A stretch of DNA of 64,000 bases from Heterobilharzia americana (GCA_944470555.2 OX104128.1:43569920-43633919), one strand, 5' to 3'; positions 12,001 through 22,631 are shown, counted from the stretch's first letter. A program made the numbers and translations. The notes: generated by a model not told the origin, from the letters alone.

Positions 12001-15000
12001 GTGGATTTCAGCAACTTCAGAGCTAATGAATGCAAGCGAACACATCCCTGCAGGCTCCGAGTACAATGAGGAAAGAATGCAACTCAAATGTAGACATAAA
12101 ATGTCTACGACATGGCAGAAAAGTGCTGGACAGCGAAGGATAGAAAAGGAAACGGAGACAGGTAACAACAGACAGCTTCTCCCGAACTAATGGATGCACG
12201 TGAACGCACCCCTGCAGGCTCTGAGTACAATGAAGAGCCAGCGCAATTTAAAAATAGATTGAGAAAGTCTACACAACGACCGCGAACAGTGGTGGGCAGA
12301 GAAGGCTAAAGAGATGGAAAAGGCAGTGGCGATTGGTAACAGTAAAGTTATTTAGACTTATTAAGGAAACTGGGGGGAAAAGGTAAACAACAGTTAGTGA
12401 GGCTATCGCGGAGGACAGATCTGCGATTTACTTGTAGGGGAGACGACTGGAACGATGGGCATAATACTTAAAGGAACAGTTTAACTGACCTCCAGCCACC
12501 ATTGCGTTGCCCGCTATCCAGACGGATTCTGAATGGAACATTGAGATAGGCCCCCCGACACTAGCAGAAGTCGAGAAGGCAGTAGGTAACCTGAAACGAT
12601 GAAGGACGGCAGGACCAGACGGACTAACTTCAGAGATATACAAGGATGGTGGTAAGTTGCTCTTAGTTAGGTTAACGGGAGTGTTAACCAGTATATGGGA
12701 ATCAAATATGATCCCCTCTGACTGGTCTAAATCCCTGATTATTCCAGTCTTCAAAAAAGGCGAGAAGTCCTCTTGTGAAAACCACAGAGGAAACAGCCTG
12801 ATCAACATAGTGTCCAAGATCCTAGGTCTAAGTGGAGCTCGGGAATCGCAAGCCCGGACTCGGGTGTATCGACCAAATATTCACACTGCTCCAGGTTTCA
12901 CAACACAGACACGTTTATCGACGCCCGACAATAGCTGTATTTCTCGACCTGAAGGTGGCATTTGACTCCGTTGATCGAGAAGTCTTATGGTAATGTCTCT
13001 CACTGAAAGGCGTGCCGAGTAAGTACATCATCTTATTAAAGGCTCTCTACTCGAACACTTGTGGGCGTGCTACAGCCTATGGTGAGATGTCCAGGGAGCT
13101 ATGCTCATCAAGTGGTGTCCGTCAAGGGTGTCCACTCTCTCCATTCTTATGCAACTTTATCACAGATATTCTTATGGAGGTCTCCCTCTTGTCATCTGAT
13201 TACGCAGAGGTTGACCTAATCACAGGAGAATTTTTTTATACGTAGAATATGCAGATGACACTCCCATTAGGTGAAGACACTGACAACATGTAGAGTCTTC
13301 TGAACACTTTGAGTGGCAACTTGAGAATGTTTGGGATGTATTTCTCACCACCCAAATGCAAATTGTTGCTCCGCGATTGGTCTTAAACGGTGCCCAACTG
13401 CGGCTAACAATAGAGAGTGTAGTGACTGAGTGTGTCGACCACTTCACCCACCTGGGAAGTAGAATCAACCGTGGTGGCTCAGTGGCCGATGAAATCTCTG
13501 CATGGATACAAAAGGCTCGACTGGCTTTTGCCAACTTACGCCCTGTGGCGCCGCCGTGAAATCCGATTGTCTATCAAGGGTCGCATGTATTGCACAGCAG
13601 TCTACTTTGTCCTGTTGTGTGACTGTGAAACATGGCCATTGAAGATGGAAGATATGAGAAGGCTTCAAGTGTTTGATCACCGTTGCCTTCGTACCATAAG
13701 CCGTATTCTGTGGTGTCACCACGTGAGTAACGCAGAAGTCAGGAGTAAAGTTTTAGGGAGAAGAGGTAAACCAGTTGACGAGGTTGTGAACCTTCATCGA
13801 CTGAGATGGTTGAGACATGTATTACGTAAGCCTAGTCGCTGTCTGCCTCGTCACACAATGTTGGCTGAAGTAGATTCAGGCTGGAAAAAGGCCCGAGGTG
13901 GCCAGACTAAAACATGGCATCAATGTATGCAGTCTTTGACTGTTGGTTTAAGTCATGTGGGGCTATGTAGACTAGCCGGTTAGGGTCCACGGGACACGAG
14001 GAACTAGTGGTTGGAGACTGTAGGCGATATGGCTGAGAACCGATGTCAGTGGCGCAGATGTTTACACGCATTATTCTCATCTTAACAACGCTATACTGAA
14101 TCCCACCATTTTCTCATTCTACCTTTCTCTTTTCGTACTTTATATTTCTTTTGTCTGAATTTTTTTCTGATCTTCACCTTCCACTTAACTGCCTTTCTAC
14201 TCGATGTACTGATATGAGCTGTGGCAACTCGGACCGTTACGCAGTAATGCCTGATCCTATGTTGATATTGATTGACTGATTGATTGAGAGCGAAGACGTC
14301 AATGGTCAGTGCAACTATAGTGAAGAAGGTGAGGTCCGCAATTCACTTGTAAGGGAGATAACTGAAACAATGGATGCAGCACTTCAAGGAACAATTCAGT
14401 TGGTCTCCGGCCACTATTCCACTGCACATTATCCAGTAGGGTGCTTAATGAAACGAAGGTTAGCGGGGCTAGATTAGGTAGTCCAAAAGATATCTAAGGA
14501 CGATGGTAGAAGATTATTCGTCAAGGTAACTGAAGTGTTAGTGTATGATTTCTTCAGACAGACCTCAAACTTTCAGTTTCCCAATCCTCAAGTAAAGAAA
14601 GAAATCCTTTTGTGATAACTACAGCGGTGAGAATCAGTCTGAAGAGAAGTATCTAAGATTCTAGATTCTATAAACATCTGAGTAGAGCTCGAAGACATTA
14701 AATCCGAAGGAACTAGGCAAGGTTTCGGGCCTGGTCATCGGTACATCGACTTGATATTCACTGTCTACCATATTCTGAAATACAAGCACACTTGTCGATA
14801 CCCAACCCTAACTGTATTTCTCAACTTGATGGCGGCACTCGACTCTGTCAACCGACAGGTCTTATGGTAGCCTCTTACTGAAACGGGTACCGTGTATGTG
14901 AGCCAATTTGTTGAAGGCTCTTTACTTGAACTTGTGAGCGTTCAAGTTGCCAGATTTCACAATAATACACAAATAACAGGTGGATAGAAACAGAGTAATG

Positions 15001-17281
15001 TCAAAGTTCACAAAGTTGTGTGACAGAATAAACAATTTGAAGATAACGGTTAATGCGAATATTCAAGCTTTGGAAGACTTCAAGAAACTTGAGTGCTGAT
15101 TGAGTTGTGAGGGCGGTTGACACTTCCCGGCTTCAAGGAGTGAATACCTGTACGCTACTGCGAACGAATTTCAGCCATGTCACCAAGAGTTCTCGACCAT
15201 CTTGGGGACCCCAGCCAGGTACTCTACATCTCCCAACAACTCATACTACGTTGATGACTTCGTGCTTTCACACTTTCTAGTAACACTTTCACGCGCCGAT
15301 AAAAAATCAGTCAAGCAGAAGTGTAGTGTTCTTTACCGATTTCAGATTAGAACGCATTGGCTTGATGGTAAAGGAACCAGATGTCTCATGTGTACTCCAA
15401 CACATAAGGAACGAAACAAACCACTTCACAAGAGCTGCTCACCTCAAAAAGTGTAGATCTTAGATGTCATATGAAGAAACTGACTCTGCTGTGTGCACAA
15501 TAAACTGGATACGCATAAAATATGGCACATTATAAAAAACCGTAAAAGTTGACCAACAAGTTCCAAATGCAATATAATAATTATAATAATAATAACAATA
15601 ACAATAAGGCAATATAATAACGTAGCGGTTTGTGCGACAGGCTGGTTCATTTAGGTCTCGAAGCTAAACATAATAGGTACTAGATTCCTCAGCAAATAAC
15701 AGAGAGTAAATGGAAGAAAATATTAAATAAACTCCAAATGTATACTAGCAGGTTTTTTACCGAGGGTTACAATTAAAGTTCGGTAAGCTATTACCAGCAG
15801 CATACTGTTTTATGATCAAAGGAAGAGGTCACAGGATAGGGCATCATAAATTAGGAACCTACCTTTCCGTCATGAGGATTAAAAGCAAATGTTGAATGGT
15901 CTCGTCCTCCAGTCAAAATAGAATCTTCTGTCAGCATAAAGTTCGAAGAAAATAGGGAATCGATATTCAAAGGTAGTGCTTTAAGTGAAGCTTCTTGAGA
16001 AAGCTCCAGGTCACCTGTTATCCTTCTTTCCATTAAAAATAGCTGTCCTTCAAGAGATGGAACAATACTGTATGATTTTGTCTTAGTCATAAGCTGCAAT
16101 CAATACAAAACATTGGGATTATCCAAACTTCATTATACCTGCAGGTCACTCAAGCTTTGAGAAACAAGAGGAGGGCCATCTATCCTCCATACCTCTCTGC
16201 CACTTTCAATATCCACACCGACAAATGATCCGTCAACCGTATTCGCTATCAATACTCTAGGATAAAATAACTACTTCTCTGCTAAAATACACACCCATGA
16301 GCACCATGAGAAAAATTTTCCGCTCCATGTGAGTGCAACAATGAAGTGCAGATAATAAGAGTGCAAATATGAAGCGAATTTAACAGCTTAAGGAACATAA
16401 CTCTAACATTACATCATTGGCAATCCAACAAATTTGAACAGACAACAAGGTCAGTGGTGCCGTTGAAATTTATTTCATTTAAGCAAACGAAACACTGGTA
16501 TGCATTAACTAAACTTGAACTTAGTCTTAAGAAAAAGCGAATGCCTTTTCTTGGATTCCACATATATATTGCTGAGAAAATTCTCTGCTGAAGAAGAGTT
16601 ATAACATTATCAATGGTTTTGAGATACGTGATAGGATAAAAAATATTATTTATTGATTACAGGTCACTTCTTATGTTGATGCTACCTGCCACCTGTAGAA
16701 AGCAGAGAGCTTTCATGCAGTCCAGCTTCTGCACCGCGACACTATGTAGGAGCCTAACATCCTTCGGAAATCATAACGTCAATAGGCTGTTGTACACCTT
16801 CTTGACACCGGAAATTATCACGTTTTAAGCGAATCAATACTTAAGATTCCTTGATATTAGCGAAATGATCTGCTATATCGTTTGGTGTCACCATTGTATT
16901 TGTAAGGTTGTATTCAATGTGCATGCACCGCTCCTGAGGAGCCGCCGTTTGGTTTCCTTTGTACCAGTTAGCAGCTACAACCTCAGTGACCGTATTCTAG
17001 CTACTTACAGCAGCATTAAATGTGATATCCCACCTAAAATAATCGTGATCGCATACTTGTGCGTATACTGCTCTGCTGAGGGCTTTGAAATGTCTAACAT
17101 ATCTTCTGTTATTAGAACGTATGCGCAAGTAAGACAGTGGTAAAGTTGGTTATAGCGAATGTCGAATAATAGAATAAACAGATCCTTACGGAGTCACTAC
17201 GACTCCCTGAGGGAAGATTCCACACGTTACATATCCTAGCTTCAAAAGGGTCAACGAATATTTCATTTCGTACCTTCTCAT
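2837..17281 (-). CDS. EIF2AK3: PERK-like eIF2-alpha kinase, lumenal part (5' six exons)
   Basis: This is the N-terminal part of an ER-membrane stress sensor. In the family, the lumenal beta-rich domain senses unfolded protein and a cytosolic kinase phosphorylates eIF2-alpha. Joined exons are 17281-17190, 16256-16139, 16093-15863, 6758-6492, 3254-3147 and 3044-2837 (92, 118, 231, 267, 108 and 208 bases). Phases fit at every junction and give 341 residues plus one base. Visible landmarks are a short basic then hydrophobic N-terminus, NTVDGSFVGVDIESGREVW (like STLDGRIAALD in animal PERK), SIVPSLEGQLF (like IIPSLDGALF), then DGK-IKYNCTRDGC and EKWNLSVYQYDL (like RYICSALGC and EKWNFSVGHFEL). Transmembrane and kinase exons are not in the window. 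Intron 2 is only 45 bases, while intron 3 is 9.1 kb and full of repeats. IRE1 has a related lumenal domain, but the local matches are specific to PERK. Confidence 0.82.
3147..3254 (-). CDS. EIF2AK3: PERK exon 5 (probable)
   Basis: It is 36 codons (residues 237-272) starting MLLEPTLFLTIQQKADYY, with acceptor ttttgtag and donor gtaata. A nearer donor (gtatct at 3187) would give 67 bases and put a stop into the next exon, so the 108-base form was chosen because it alone keeps phase. The family is poorly conserved at this point, so the assignment rests on position and phase. Confidence 0.5.
3464..3971. repeat. Three tandem palindromic MITE copies
   Basis: There are three copies of 136-138 bases, at 3464-3599, 3685-3822 and 3834-3971. 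Each begins with gtgactttaaaggccaccc-like sequence and ends in its reverse complement. The middle is AT-rich, with inner arms of the type aataaacaat and attgtttatt. Each copy can fold into a long hairpin. Copies differ by scattered substitutions, so the array is not new. No coding capacity. It lies in PERK intron 4, between exons 4 and 5. Confidence 0.8.
4970..5640 (-). mobile_element. RTE-like 3' remnant
   Basis: Bases 5030-5330 line up with 780-1080 over nearly their whole length (shared pieces such as agaccaacagtcaaagatc and ccaccctgaacc). The family is the same as the remnant at 590-1250, with the same minus orientation. The plus-strand open frame 5027-5317 is antisense to it. Stops and indels throughout; part of PERK intron 4. 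Confidence 0.6.
5641..6491. other. Intron sequence, nothing recognised
   Basis: Single-copy-looking AT-rich sequence between an RTE remnant and PERK exon 4. No splice-supported exon, RNA gene or repeat was seen. Confidence 0.35.
6492..6758 (-). CDS. EIF2AK3: PERK exon 4
   Basis: It is 89 whole codons (residues 148-236), acceptor ccgcag and donor gtaagt. It contains IKYNCTRDGC, an acidic/serine stretch, AYRVNNIVRAISAPVG and EKWNLSVYQYDL. These correspond to YICSALGC, QRTQKTVRAVGPRSG and EKWNFSVGHFEL of PERK. The preceding intron holds the MITE-free but RTE-rich 6759-15862 stretch. Confidence 0.88.
7180..7450 (-). mobile_element. RTE-like 3' remnant
   Basis: A shorter, more diverged copy of the 590-1250 family. 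Shared landmarks run in the same order: ttttcagctatttcaccaaatcctcaaccactg, then gactccatgagttgg and caacccactcctacttcagct. Non-coding now. Lies in PERK intron 3. Confidence 0.5.
8245..8513 (+). repeat. Left arm of 269-base inverted repeat
   Basis: This arm is the reverse complement of 10171-10439, with the same length, no indels and two substitutions noticed. The outer end starts cagcatcaacgtgac and the inner end finishes gctatcgatc. Matching stops sharply at both ends. No flanking target duplication was found. The open frames at 7895-8284 (minus) and 10400-10678 (plus) share their first 13 residues only because both begin inside these arms. Confidence 0.9.
8514..10170. other. Spacer between inverted-repeat arms
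   Basis: This is 1657 bases of AT-rich sequence enclosed by the arms. The longest frame (8986-9297, plus, 103 residues) contains a hydrophobic run but resembles no transposase I know and has no splice support. If the arms are terminal repeats of a DNA transposon, this would be a non-autonomous core. Confidence 0.4.
10171..10439 (-). repeat. Right arm of 269-base inverted repeat
   Basis: Reverse complement of 8245-8513. Beyond 10439 the sequence (tcttttcttatggg) has no counterpart left of 8245. Confidence 0.9.
10440..10929. other. Unassigned stretch before RTE remnant
   Basis: Moderately GC sequence with a short plus-strand frame to 10678. It may be the decayed 5' part of the RTE element that follows, but I could not identify a motif. 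Confidence 0.3.
10930..14285 (+). mobile_element. Decayed RTE-like non-LTR retrotransposon
   Basis: Non-LTR element in PERK intron 3, antisense to that gene. In order: endonuclease pieces (AIAVISAYT near 11250; RPDVVVVAGDFNAQLG at 11340-11387), a linker with stops, RT fingers (GPDGLTSEIYKDGG near 12615; WSKSLIIPVFKKGEKSSCEN near 12723-12782), RT palm (SGVRQGCPLSPFLCNF near 13110), and the C-terminal region 13432-13983 ending CRLAG then a stop. Many stops and frameshifts mean it is dead. The 3' end (after about 14255) carries a short TTGA-type tandem tail, as RTE elements do. The 3' 680 bases are nearly identical to 46757-47440. Confidence 0.85.
13432..13983 (+). pseudogene. RTE reverse transcriptase C-terminal region
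   Basis: An open stretch of 183 codons, but only the end of a much larger ORF. It contains the linker [36 protein letters not shown] and [14 protein letters not shown], typical of RTE-clade C-termini. The reading frame shifts at about 13555 relative to the upstream RT palm. The same peptide is encoded at 46757-47157 with few changes. Confidence 0.8.
14286..14945 (+). mobile_element. Second RTE fragment, decayed
   Basis: Directly abuts the TTGA tail of the first copy. Bases 14300-14470 line up with about 12380-12560 (acttgtaagggagataactg versus acttgtaggggagacgactg). Bases 14660-14945 line up with about 12820-13070 (gtcttatggtagcctcttac, ggctctttacttgaac). It contains stops in all frames and ends abruptly at about 14945. 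Confidence 0.65.
14946..15240 (-). mobile_element. RTE 3'-flank fragment
   Basis: Matches 580-800 in the minus-oriented remnant (caggtggatagaaa, aagataacggttaatgcgaa, atattcaagc, gaccccagccag). It is joined head-on to the plus-strand fragment ending at 14945, so the junction is a chimera of two insertions. Confidence 0.55.
15241..15862. other. Intron with imperfect AAT/AAC run
   Basis: PERK intron 3. It contains an imperfect triplet run (about 15571-15606) of aat and aac units. Otherwise nothing recognised. Confidence 0.4.
15863..16093 (-). CDS. EIF2AK3: PERK exon 3
   Basis: It is 77 whole codons (residues 71-147), phase 0 at both ends, with acceptor gattgcag and donor gtaggt. It contains SIVPSLEGQLFLMERR, ALPLNIDSLFSSNF and LTGGRDHSTFAFNPHDGK. 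These follow the order of the PERK lumenal motifs, where vertebrates have PSLDGALF, TVESLL and VGGKSLTTYGL. Confidence 0.88.
16139..16256 (-). CDS. EIF2AK3: PERK exon 2
   Basis: It runs from acceptor ctag to donor gtataa and covers residues 31-70. It carries NTVDGSFVGVDIESGREVW, then PPLVSQSLSDLQ, matching the first beta-propeller-like repeat of the PERK lumenal domain. It is separated from exon 3 by a 45-base intron (16138-16094) with gt and gattgcag ends. Confidence 0.85.
17190..17281 (-). CDS. EIF2AK3: PERK exon 1 (start codon and signal region)
   Basis: It starts at ATG 17281-17279 (MRRYEMKYSLTLLK) with an in-frame TAA four codons upstream. It ends before a gtaagg donor, leaving two bases (CC) that join the single A opening the next exon. 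The N-terminus is basic followed by a hydrophobic run, plausible as a short signal peptide. It is much shorter than the vertebrate PERK N-terminus. The case rests on phase match, donor and the upstream stop, not on sequence identity. Confidence 0.6.
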
Positions 17282-18199
17282 AGTGAACACTTAACCGTGA
17301 CTCATTAGGTGAAGTTTCCAGTGCAGAAGGTTGGATGAAACATGGCACACCATGATTAGGCAGCCATTTTCTGTCTATGCCGTGCACATCTCAGTCTTGG
17401 GATGTCCATTCGACCAAGATAGTGTTTAGCAAGCGGTTCATTCAAATTTCCACTGGTTGCCCTTGTATTCATTCTTCGACTTCCAAGTCCTTTTCACAGC
17501 GAACAGACATAACTAGCAAACTGTTTTCCAGATGTAGGTGCAGAAATAGCTGAAGGATGTGCTAATGGTCGTCAATTTTAACCCTCAAAAATTTGATAAA
17601 TGAAGGTCATGTTTCCGTATGTCTTGTTTACTTCGAGGGGCCAGTGACAGAAGGCTCGTGCTATTTGACTTGGAATCACCCTCAGTTTCTTCACCGCCTT
17701 GAATTTATCTGTATTTCTTGCCGCTATTACTTAAGAATTACAATATGACCTGGATGTTTCCACTATCGTTATCCCACACTTTTCTCATACAAAGGAAGGC
17801 AGGTTTTGGTCGTTTGGACTCAGATATTTTAAGTTTTACTGCAACACAGAGACGCCCGTTTGACTTTAAATCTTAGGATCATACGTGTACTGGTGATCTA
17901 AAATCTAGACGAGCTGATTGACTGCTTCAAAGGAGAGATTAGGATTGGGGGGTCAGGAGTGAAAATTTAGAGAGCCCCAGTTAGCTTTCGGAACTGAATG
18001 AGGAAGAGTGAGTCAACTCTAACTTAATGGGGCGCATTACTAATGAGAGACTGAGGCCACCTAATTAGTCTTGTTGTATGCTCATAGACTCGGAAGGTAC
18101 TGAACAGATGCCACATATCTCCGGGAAAGGTGGCCCAGTAGGGGAAGAGATCTTTCACTTTCCATACCAAAAGGGTAACTTTTTTGGTTTTTATCTAAT

Positions 18200-18344
18200 T
18201 CACTTACGCCAAACACGTTCAAGCTGATCAAATAAATGCTTCGTTGTTCCATGTTTGAACCAGAGAAGCCTCCAATCTTTCTCCGCCATATAAGAAGCCC
18301 CTAAGAAACTTCTACAGTCCACATAGCAAAATCGAACTCCCATC
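18200..18344 (-). CDS. Possible last exon, unknown minus-strand gene
   Basis: After an acceptor-like tgttttag, a frame of 47 codons (after one leading base) runs MGVRFCYVDCRSFL then DWRLLWFKHGTTKHLF and stops at 18202-18200. An alternative reading uses a gtaagt donor just before the stop. It lies about 900 bases upstream of the PERK start in the same orientation. I do not recognise the peptide; it might equally be a repeat fragment. Confidence 0.25.
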
Positions 18345-21300
18345 CTAAAACAATGAATGCCATCTCACGAGCAGCAGTCACCAAGATAACAATTTCGACG
18401 GCTCACTAAAGTACTACTGAAGTAAATGAGAACAGCTCTAAGAAATTTAGTTCACTTCAACAAGTTGCCAACTGAATGAAAATACTGAAAACATCATACG
18501 AACATTCCGCACCTAGGTTTGTTGTCCGCGAAAATTGAACTTACACAGCTGAAGATACATTAATAAACTTTTGAAAATATTTTCAGGGGAAAATTCTGTG
18601 GCAGAAACAGTGCGAACACGAAGCAAAATACATCGAATAACTCTTGATGTGTTGAGAGGTGTAAATCACAGAAATCAGGCACAAGAATGGTTTTACTTGC
18701 TTTTGGAACAGTGGTGGCGAAAAAGTGGTTGCAGAAAAGTATGAAATTATTCTAGTCACAAAGTGACTATTTGTCCAAGCAAGTGTGTTCACCGAAATGA
18801 GAGAAAAAATCAAACAAGCTTCTAACTTTGTGCACTTTATTCACAGTGATTTTCAGAAGACATCATGAAAATTCGACCTAAATTGTCGGCTTCTATGCGC
18901 ATTGCAAATCTAATGGAGCGGAGCTGGCCATTTGATAAATGCGAAACGCTGGTAAGAAAGCTACCATAATGATACAGCCATACCATCTGAGAACCGAAAA
19001 TACGTTCTCCTGTCACCCATATTTTATTTTCGACCAGTGTGCGAATTAATGAACTATATGTAAGTAACCCTCATCCTTGTATGGCATGCCTCCGGGTGTA
19101 CATACTATGGCTACACCGCTCGAAATGACCCATGTAATGCTATGATGGAGACTATGAAGCACAGTGATCAGCGAGGTGTAGATAGTTTCCTCAAACGTGT
19201 GATTAGGTAGCATTTCTGCAATGTCAAACGTTTCTCTCGTCGAACATGAACAAGCAATACCAATGCTTTTCGCTTTAATGCCGTCGGACCAGTTGTCAGC
19301 AAGACCAGTTTACCGGCATTAACAAACCCCTCCCCTTAAATTTTTATCAACTTCACTAACTCTGCTACGACACCTGCTCTGAGGGCGAAATCACAAAACT
19401 GTTCAAATTCCGGCCTCTCGTCTGAACATATAATGCTTCAAGCGATAAGCGGCACTGCTAGGACTGAAAATAACGCATCGGTGGCTGGGCACACAGTGGC
19501 CGTTGCACGCATTTAAAAACCCGGCATTTGTCATCAGCTTCCTAATAACCTGTATAACAACGCCCCAAGAGGCGAACAGTGCATTCACTTTGAGCTATGT
19601 AAAGCCGCAGACGTTTTGAAACACTTGACACTATTCATCTTCCAGCATTTCACCTGCCTGATGGTCGTAGACTCTTTCTCTCAGATCACAACTTCAGGTC
19701 AATGGGGCAACAGCCTCTAAATTTCAGATAGATTCAGCCTTAAAGGTTTGAATTTTGTTCTCTTCAAGAGCCAGCAAATTTAGTATGCACCAACTTCTGA
19801 GTCTCTAATGCATAACTGCATTTATGCACAATCGCCCCGGATGCTTGCACTGCACTCATCAACTGTCTTTCGTTTATGAAACCATTGCGAAATGTATCCT
19901 CCACAAGCTTACTAACCAACTTCTACTATGCACATATAATTACCAATAATTCACCTAGGTAAGAGAAAGGTGGACACAGAAAAGAGTGAAGAAAACAGCC
20001 TATCCTTGAAATTCCGCTTGCTGAACATCCTAGCTGAATTGTTTGGCGAAAATTATTATTTTTGGGTGACTGAATGTGTTGCGAGGCCCTAGTTTGGCAT
20101 AAAAGTTGCTATTGATCCTGACATTGAGATAGAGGGAAAAGCCTAGTCTAGGCAGCGATCAATCAAAATATGCTTTATGTTTTCACGTCTACAGTTAGAC
20201 AGACGGCCTGGATCAGCCAATCAAAATTATAATTTTAAACGCTGAACTGTTTATGTTAGCTGTATTTCCTTTGTTTTGGCCGCTTCTGTCTTTTAGACTT
20301 TAATACGCGTTTCTACGTGCCCATCGTGTCTCCTCCACTAATTAGTCGGGTCGGGAATCAATTAGGAATTTATTGAATGTTGGCGGCTGACAGTCGATAT
20401 CTATGTACAATTATCGGCCATGTGATATATTAGTGCTCAAAATCATAACAGAATAGCCTGACACTGTCGCTTCAGCTGCAACTGGGAGAGCACTTGTGAT
20501 ACTCTTCTTCAGTAAGGTTGTTCTGTTACCGCAATCGTTTTACTGAATAGGCAGTAATTAACAGAAAGCAAAACTGAGTGAACAGATGAATTAAGACCAC
20601 TTAATCAACGAGTAAAAAAGCCCAATTTCATGGGACCTGGGGAAAACAAGCTAATGTTATGATAATAATAATGATAATAACTCCTGAATATACGAGAACA
20701 CACCATTTCTGCAGGTATGAATAAGTTTCTGTGTACATTCATGCCTTCAAAACTGCACCTATTCAAATAAGCGAGCTTTTCCATAAGCAACCAGATGATA
20801 TGATCGTAATAAGTGAGCATTTTCTGATCGTCCACCCTCCTCACATTCCTGGAAAATGATCCTGTTTTTTCAAACTGTTTATGGTATATGAACCTCCACT
20901 AGTCAGCCGTGCTATTCATCTGCACCATGTTATCAGCAAGTTATTGTTGAAAGACACAGTAAGTGTGAGACGCACTTACCTGGCACTGGAATGCAACTTA
21001 GGCCAAAACAAACAGACCAAATTGAATCGACCAAATATCAACCAAATAACTTTCTAGATAGCCTCTGGATGCCTAAAGTGTTTTAAGTTTTGTTTTAACG
21101 AGCAAGTATCCGAGCAGGCTTCAGCGCAATTTTGAGCTCCTTTTGTGCTGGTTAACACGCACACCCTCAGAACCCCCCAGCTCGGCCATGTTAGCCACAT
21201 AAGTTGAATAAACTTTACCCTTGGTAATCATTATCACATTTATTCTACTTAAACATGCGGCTCCTTCGAAAATACCCCATAATGCATTCCTTTTGATTTG

Positions 21301-21882
21301 TGTTTCGTCATCGGTGCTAGCACATTAGATAAGCGGGTTCTAGAGCGCATCAAGTTGGGCAGGGTTGGTTGGAGGTTACGTAGTTGTAACACAACCAGTC
21401 TTTCAACAGGTAAAGGCCATGTTCGGTGGCGAATTTCGTCTTCCATCTGGATGAATGGTAATAAAGTGAGTATGATGACAGCCGCCAATTATTCACTTCT
21501 GCTTACTCAAGAAAAACTTTCTAAGCCCCCGCCTATGTGGGTCTAGTAGGACAGTGAAAACCACATGAAGTCCCCATAGTGTAGCCAAAAAATAGCATCA
21601 TTATCTGTTTCTTAATTCCTCGTGATTAAAAAGCGATTCTGAAAAGGTAACAGCGCTGTCACAAGAATCGTGGTGACCATAGGAAGTATAACGAACCTAA
21701 TATTGCCGTCAACCAACTCTGCCTGACCACGGCATCAGATGCTTCGTCAGTATCGCCATGAATTGTGGTGCCTTCCTGTTGAGTAACTGTGGGCAATGAC
21801 GCAGTGTGAAACAGGTATGAGACTATCAACTCGCTTTTCTATGCTGCAAAAGCGTATTTGCACCAGCATGATATGTGGATAA
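18345..21882. other. Intergenic, nothing recognised
   Basis: No exon with splice signals, RNA gene or clear repeat was identified. The overlapping frames near 21249-21546 (both strands) show no family match. Ends at the target site of the BEL insertion. Confidence 0.35.
21878..21882. repeat. Target-site duplication, left (gataa)
   Basis: The five bases gataa precede the LTR and are repeated at 28727-28731 right after the other LTR. Five bases is the usual size for BEL/Pao. Confidence 0.9.
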
Positions 21883-22631
21883 TGTAGCGGCCAGAATCCA
21901 ATAATCTTGGCCTGAACGCGGGAAATAGCTAGGCGGTGCCAACTGACGTGAATCTGACTAGTTCCTGCGTTCTACTGTATAGCTTCCTAACTTCCGCGAG
22001 TGACGCACAGTCAAAGGTTGGATCGAAATATCAAAACACGGTTTGTAGTAATTCAATAGTAGATTCGTAACAAAATCTGTGGTACTATCAAAGCAACAAT
22101 AAGTTATGTCAAATTACAAAAATACCTCAACAGTGCCGTTGGGTAACTATACAGTCCAAAACGTTCTCGGGTACAAATACGTACTACACGGTAAAAACTG
22201 GTTAAAAAATACAACTGTTAAATACCTGTCGGTCAATAGGAATATTCCCGGCAAAAGGGATCAAAACTCTGCCTACAGGAATCAAATCAACAAACAAACG
22301 TTCCCAGTAGACAGTCAAAAGACAAACAGTCAAATCACTGCACAACCGTAAGTTGAACCAAAACAAAATGTCGTGCGCAGTAAAACAACATCACCTTATC
22401 AACAGTCCAGCGTCACATAATAGGAAAGTGAAACACTCATAATAAGTCTCAAACATACAAAGGCAAATACCGAGTGTAAAGTCAAATAAGACAGTTAAAC
22501 AAGCAAATAACATTACACCGGCGAGGGTCAAAGGTACACCATCCATAACGAGGGTAAAAATGTTAAAATAAATGTCAATACAATCAAATAAGGGTGATCG
22601 GGAGGGATTTTCAGATCATTTTTCCTTTACA
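21883..22631 (-). repeat. 3' LTR of BEL element
   Basis: On the minus strand it starts TGTAAAGG and ends CGCTACA. The frame 22106-22351 lies wholly inside and is repeated exactly in the other LTR, so it is not a gene. Confidence 0.95.

Noticed and set aside
16865..17143. 92-codon plus-strand frame
   Set aside because: No family resemblance; it lies in PERK intron 1 and has no splice or promoter support.
22106..22351. 81-codon frame, repeated exactly at 28201-28446
   Set aside because: Both lie within the BEL LTRs; the identity is due to the LTR pair, and BEL LTRs do not normally encode proteins.
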